From positions 44,490 to 108,489 of the forward strand of contig NGBS01001180.1 in assembly GCA_002245135.1 (NCBI GenBank): a DNA stretch of 64,000 nt, written 5' to 3'. The stretch comes from Proteromonas lacertae. Lineage: Eukaryota > Sar > Bigyra > Opalinata > Proteromonadidae. Shown here one piece after another: positions 60,679-64,000 of the stretch; within the stretch, counting starts at the first letter, position 1, and each line of letters opens with the position of its first letter. A model generated the notes under the pieces. The model was not told where the DNA came from. It saw only the letters and a program-made list of their open reading frames with translations, and did not search any database. Position numbers and translations under genes: made by a program.

Positions 60679-61595
60679 TCCTCATAATGCTAGTAACTTA
60701 ATTTTTATCATTCTTTTATTATATTTTATGTTTGGTGGTCCACTAAAAAAACAAGCTGTTTCAATAGATACAGGTGCTATAACTAAGTCTATTACAACGA
60801 TAACAAACAATTTAGGTAAGAAAGCTGATGATGATAAAACAATTAGAGAAATGTTGAAAGAAATTGATGTAACAACTAACAATAATGCAGAGGTCAGTTA
60901 AGAGTGTTGTTGATGTTATTGGTAAAACGAAATTAGATCAATATGAAGCTAGCATGCATGATTTGTTAAGAACTATCGATGAAAAAATATCAAACGATCC
61001 AACAGCTGGTGGAATTAGTGATATAGCAACATATTTAGGTGATCCATATACTCTCAATGACTCTGTATGGAATTTTACACAGAAATTGTATGATGCACAT
61101 AAAGGAGATGAAAATAATAGACTGTTAAAGAGAGTAGATGATAGATTATACATGTATTTAAATGGTGATTTAACTTCATTACAGAAATATATTTATGCAA
61201 GATTTGAAGTTTATGAACAATACTTGAAAATAGATATATTAAATTATTACAAATTTAAGGAAAATAGTAGCACAATTTTACATTTTGATTCTAACAACAA
61301 AATGTGATAATGGTGAAATGTCAAGATTTATCAATAACTTAATTCCTCATTTAGATATAAGTAAAGATCCCAACCCAGATAAAGATAATGAAAAATTTAC
61401 TGTAGATTTAGTATTTCAAACGAATAGAGGTAAGTATCAAACACTAGAGTTAATTAATTGGGGAGCTCAAGATTGTCTTAGTTTATGCACTGAAGAAATA
61501 AGTTTCCTACTACCTTTGATTATAGTTGTATGTTAGTGCCTCAATCAATAATACTACCATTTAAAAACAAAATAACTAAATGGGATATAATGTAA
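60662..61595 (+). mobile_element. Polinton membrane protein gene, right copy
   Basis: Mirror copy of 48,368-49,300 with the same membrane helix (NLIFIILLLYFMFGG). Broken; more eroded than the left copy. Confidence 0.6.
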
Positions 61596-61629
61596 TTTTT
61601 TAATTAATCTTCATTGTTTCATTTTGTTG

Positions 61630-61756
61630 TTTACTTGGGTGGTTGTTGTTGAGCAACTTGAGAACTTGAAACAAATGGATTATAACCAGTACTATTGTTA
61701 GTGTATGGTATTGTTGGTGGTTGAAATGCCATTGTGACTGATTGATTAACTACTGG

Positions 61757-61838
<82 letters not shown>

Positions 61839-62361
61839 ACATCTGTAGATGGTACTGGAATATCTTCAACTGGTGCAAAACTTGAATATATTTCAAATTT
61901 AGGTAAAACAGTATAATACGGAGTTATTGTTCTGCATTGATGATAAAACCATTACACTGTCTAATTCTTACTTCGAAATCACAATACTTCAATAAGTGAG
62001 AAGTTGGATCACTGATAATGTTGTTCCATGCAGTACATTTCAGTTGATTGTTATCATTATCTAATGGAATTACTAAATTTAATCCAAATTGCTGATAGGA
62101 ATTCTTCATTTTAATATATTCTGTAAATTTAATTGTTGATTCGACACAAACATTTTTTATAGTCTCCTTTACTTTAGATTGAAATCCATAATCGGCTGAA
62201 CGATTAAATAGTAAATAATCTAGCAGGAGTGAAAGTAATGTAATGACATTTGCCAGACTTAGCTAATTCTGCTCTAAGCATATACCCTCTAAACTTGACG
62301 TACATGTTATCTGAAGGATTGAAAGTGATGAAATTGACTCCGTTTTCTATTTTTGATGACA
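61630..62361 (-). mobile_element. Polinton polyglutamine protein gene, right copy
   Basis: Mirror copy of 47,631-48,332. The CAA/TTG tract (61,757-61,837) is about 27 codons here against about 18 in the left arm. Broken. Confidence 0.6.
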
Positions 62362-62586
62362 TGATTATTATGATTATTAGATATCCAATAAAATGTTAGA
62401 ATTAAGATTTTATATCCGTTTCATGCATTTTATGGTTTGAAGCTCGAAGCGCGAATATGCTAATTAGCGGTTTTTTAATAGAATATTTTCATACCCCCCT
62501 TCTTCAACATAAATGGATTCAGATAGTATATTTGTAATAGAGCAGAGAGCTAAAAACCAGTATATTTATTTGTTAAAGAGATCAAT

Positions 62587-62925
62587 GTGCTTAGAGCATT
62601 TATTGAAACTATCCTAGGTTTAATTAAGACTGCAGCTCAAAACTATATCACATGTAAGAATGAAGACATTACCAAATTTAATAGTGTATCTCAATTATTG
62701 TTAGGACATATTAATAAGTATGCTAATAAGATGAGAAAGCCAGTTCCAGACACAATAGTAGTTGAAGCTCAGAATCTGTTCGATTGGTTTGTAAAATTGG
62801 TTAAACAATATGCTGTAAACTTACAGATGCCTCCTCCTAAGTATCATATTAACGAGTATGGTTCAGTTATCAAAGTGTTGTTAGAAGAATTAGATCTTTA
62901 CACAAAAATCAAAGAAACCAAATAA
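62587..62925 (+). CDS. Polinton helical protein, right copy
   Basis: Identical to the frame at 47,067-47,405. Confidence 0.45.
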   Translation: MLRAFIETILGLIKTAAQNYITCKNEDITKFNSVSQLLLGHINKYANKMRKPVPDTIVVEAQNLFDWFVKLVKQYAVNLQMPPPKYHINEYGSVIKVLLEELDLYTKIKETK

Positions 62926-63480
62926 TTAATTAAAAGCATTTACATATACTATATTAACTAAAGAACTATAGAAATTGAAACATGTTTTTTCAAATTGGGT
63001 AAATAAGTAAACTTTGAAATACAATTTCTGATTAGCTTCCAAGTGCCAGTTATCTCTAAAATACTGATTGTACATAATGAGTAATCTTCTTATTGCACCT
63101 ACTATTGTACTATAAGGAACTGATTGATTTTCTGTAAGATCTATAATTAAATCTATTTCATTACATAATGAATCTACTTGATTTGCTGTTAAACTATTCA
63201 ATGTTCTAAGACTTGGTTTGAATTTCGATAAAGATAACTTAAATAATTCCAATGTATATTGTATTTCTTCAATACTAGCAATTACTCTTGGACCTTCAAT
63301 ACCTATGGTAATCTACTCTCTGCATGACTTTCTAAAACATCTATAGGATCTTCATTTGAAGGAGCAGGTATTTTATTTTCTGGATCGTCTCTAATTATAA
63401 GTATTGGTGATCTAGCTGGAGGTGCAGGAGGTGGAGGTAAAGGTAATGGTATAGATTCCGTTTTTTGGGTATATTACTCA
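62926..63480 (-). mobile_element. Polinton Pro-rich/helical protein gene, right copy
   Basis: Mirror copy of 46,509-47,066, including the proline-rich head and helical domain. Broken. Confidence 0.55.
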
Positions 63481-63525
63481 TAAACAATAAGTAAAAAATA
63501 AAAAAGAATTAATTAATTAATTAGC

Positions 63526-64000
63526 TCAAGAATCACTTAACACTTCTTCCTCTTGATTATCAAAGGAATTGCTTCCGTTGGTTTGTTTGTTAGGCTTGAT
63601 TAAATGCTTTCTTTTTTTAGGGTTTAAACTGTCTAATGAATCTGATCTAGCAGTCATAATCTTTCTTTTAGTTGTACATATCTCTGAGCTATCATTCTGA
63701 TTCAAAATGTCTTCTAAGTCTTCGTCATTTTCCCAATCACTTAAATCTGTTTCGTCTTCTTCCATAGTGTAGTCCTCATCGTCATCATCACTATCTACAA
63801 TAAAGCCTTTCTAGTTTCCTTCACTATCGGCATCAGAAGCATTAGCATCATCTTCTTCCTCATCCTCACTATCTGTACACTCTGCTTCTCCATATAAATA
63901 ATTGTAGACGTCTTCTAACTCTCTCTTTCTCTTTTGGCAGATCTTTCTTTATCATCTCGTTTTTGCTCCTCTTTTGCTCCTTCTCAGCATCGCTAACATC
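63526..64000 (-). mobile_element. Polinton acidic protein gene, right copy, partial
   Basis: Mirror copy of 45,946-46,467. The gene is cut by the window end and is broken. Confidence 0.55.

Larger units (their letters stand above)
38269..64000. mobile_element. Polinton/Maverick-type element, rearranged, with internal inverted duplication
   Basis: Hallmark parts are all present: Ulp1-like protease, retroviral-type integrase, small basic core or membrane-active proteins, packaging ATPase, double jelly-roll major capsid, minor capsid and the start of a protein-primed DNA polymerase B. The left limit is set at a paired-box repeat that also precedes another Polinton fossil. The right limit lies outside the window. 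The block from about 45,990 to 52,678 is repeated in reverse at 57,283-64,000, and a hAT element sits in the spacer. Capsid genes are whole in both arms, so the insertion looks young, but several other genes are broken (roughly five to eight breaks in the left part and several more in the right arm). It is not an intact element as assembled. Confidence 0.88.
57283..64000 (-). repeat. Right arm of the Polinton inverted duplication (runs off window)
   Basis: Reverse complement of 45,990-52,678, reaching the last base of the window. Capsid genes are whole and identical to the left arm; toward the window end the copy has noticeably more differences than the left arm. Confidence 0.9.

Noticed and set aside
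1-64000. Bacterial or giant-virus origin, suggested by FkbM, TylF and OafA-like genes
   Set aside because: There are no ribosome-binding sites, the genes have eukaryotic signal anchors and ER/Golgi families (GT31, GT92, GT15), and ciliary gene relics and hAT/Polinton elements are present. A eukaryotic nuclear genome is the simpler reading.

Overview
The window is about three-quarters A+T, with no ribosome-binding sites and almost no visible introns. The gene-rich half encodes eukaryotic-type secretory-pathway enzymes: most begin with a short N-terminal signal anchor followed by a lumenal catalytic domain. Relics of two axonemal genes (a HYDIN-like protein and a dynein heavy chain), a Polinton/Maverick-type element and hAT transposons all point to nuclear DNA of a flagellated, repeat-rich unicellular eukaryote. 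A parabasalid (trichomonad relative) fits best, but that is an inference from gene content, not proof.

Positions 1-37,300 form an island of glycan- and lipid-modifying enzymes. It holds FkbM and TylF-type methyltransferases, GT31, GT15, GT92 and GT77-like glycosyltransferases, two paralogous DDD-motif transferases, GT-B transferases with a GLGN motif and an IRVG or LRVG motif, OafA-like acyltransferases fused to SGNH esterase domains, DUF3431 proteins, a DUF229 sulfatase-like protein and a glycerophosphodiesterase. About half of these families occur as an intact copy plus a decayed copy, the usual sign of birth-and-death evolution. Two near-identical arms of about 3.47 kb (10,381-13,848 and 23,867-27,332) lie in opposite orientation and bracket about 10 kb, so the segment between them could invert by recombination.

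Scattered through the island is a repeat family with paired CCGTT boxes followed by a CAAACTAA block, a TATGACCT block and often a GGCTTGA-GTGA-GGCTTGA motif (near 2.24, 9.16, 14.32, 16.4-17.06 and 37.6-38.5 kb). Similar copies sit beside Polinton protease sequence at 16.8 kb and 38.3 kb, so these repeats may be solo element termini. Two hAT elements with exact 8-bp target duplications are at 32,328-33,488 and 54,795-55,882. They keep opposite ends of what looks like the same kind of transposase.

Positions about 38,270-64,000 belong to a Polinton-type element: Ulp1-like protease, retroviral-type integrase, two small basic core or membrane-active proteins, packaging ATPase, major and minor capsid proteins, the N-terminal part of a protein-primed DNA polymerase B, and many small unassigned genes. 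The block 45.99-52.68 kb is repeated in reverse at 57.28-64.00 kb and runs off the window. The inner breakpoint falls in a short palindrome. The right arm cuts off the polymerase and is more eroded or less well sequenced than the left. This could be a real palindromic rearrangement, two copies joined head to head, or an assembly or fold-back artefact.
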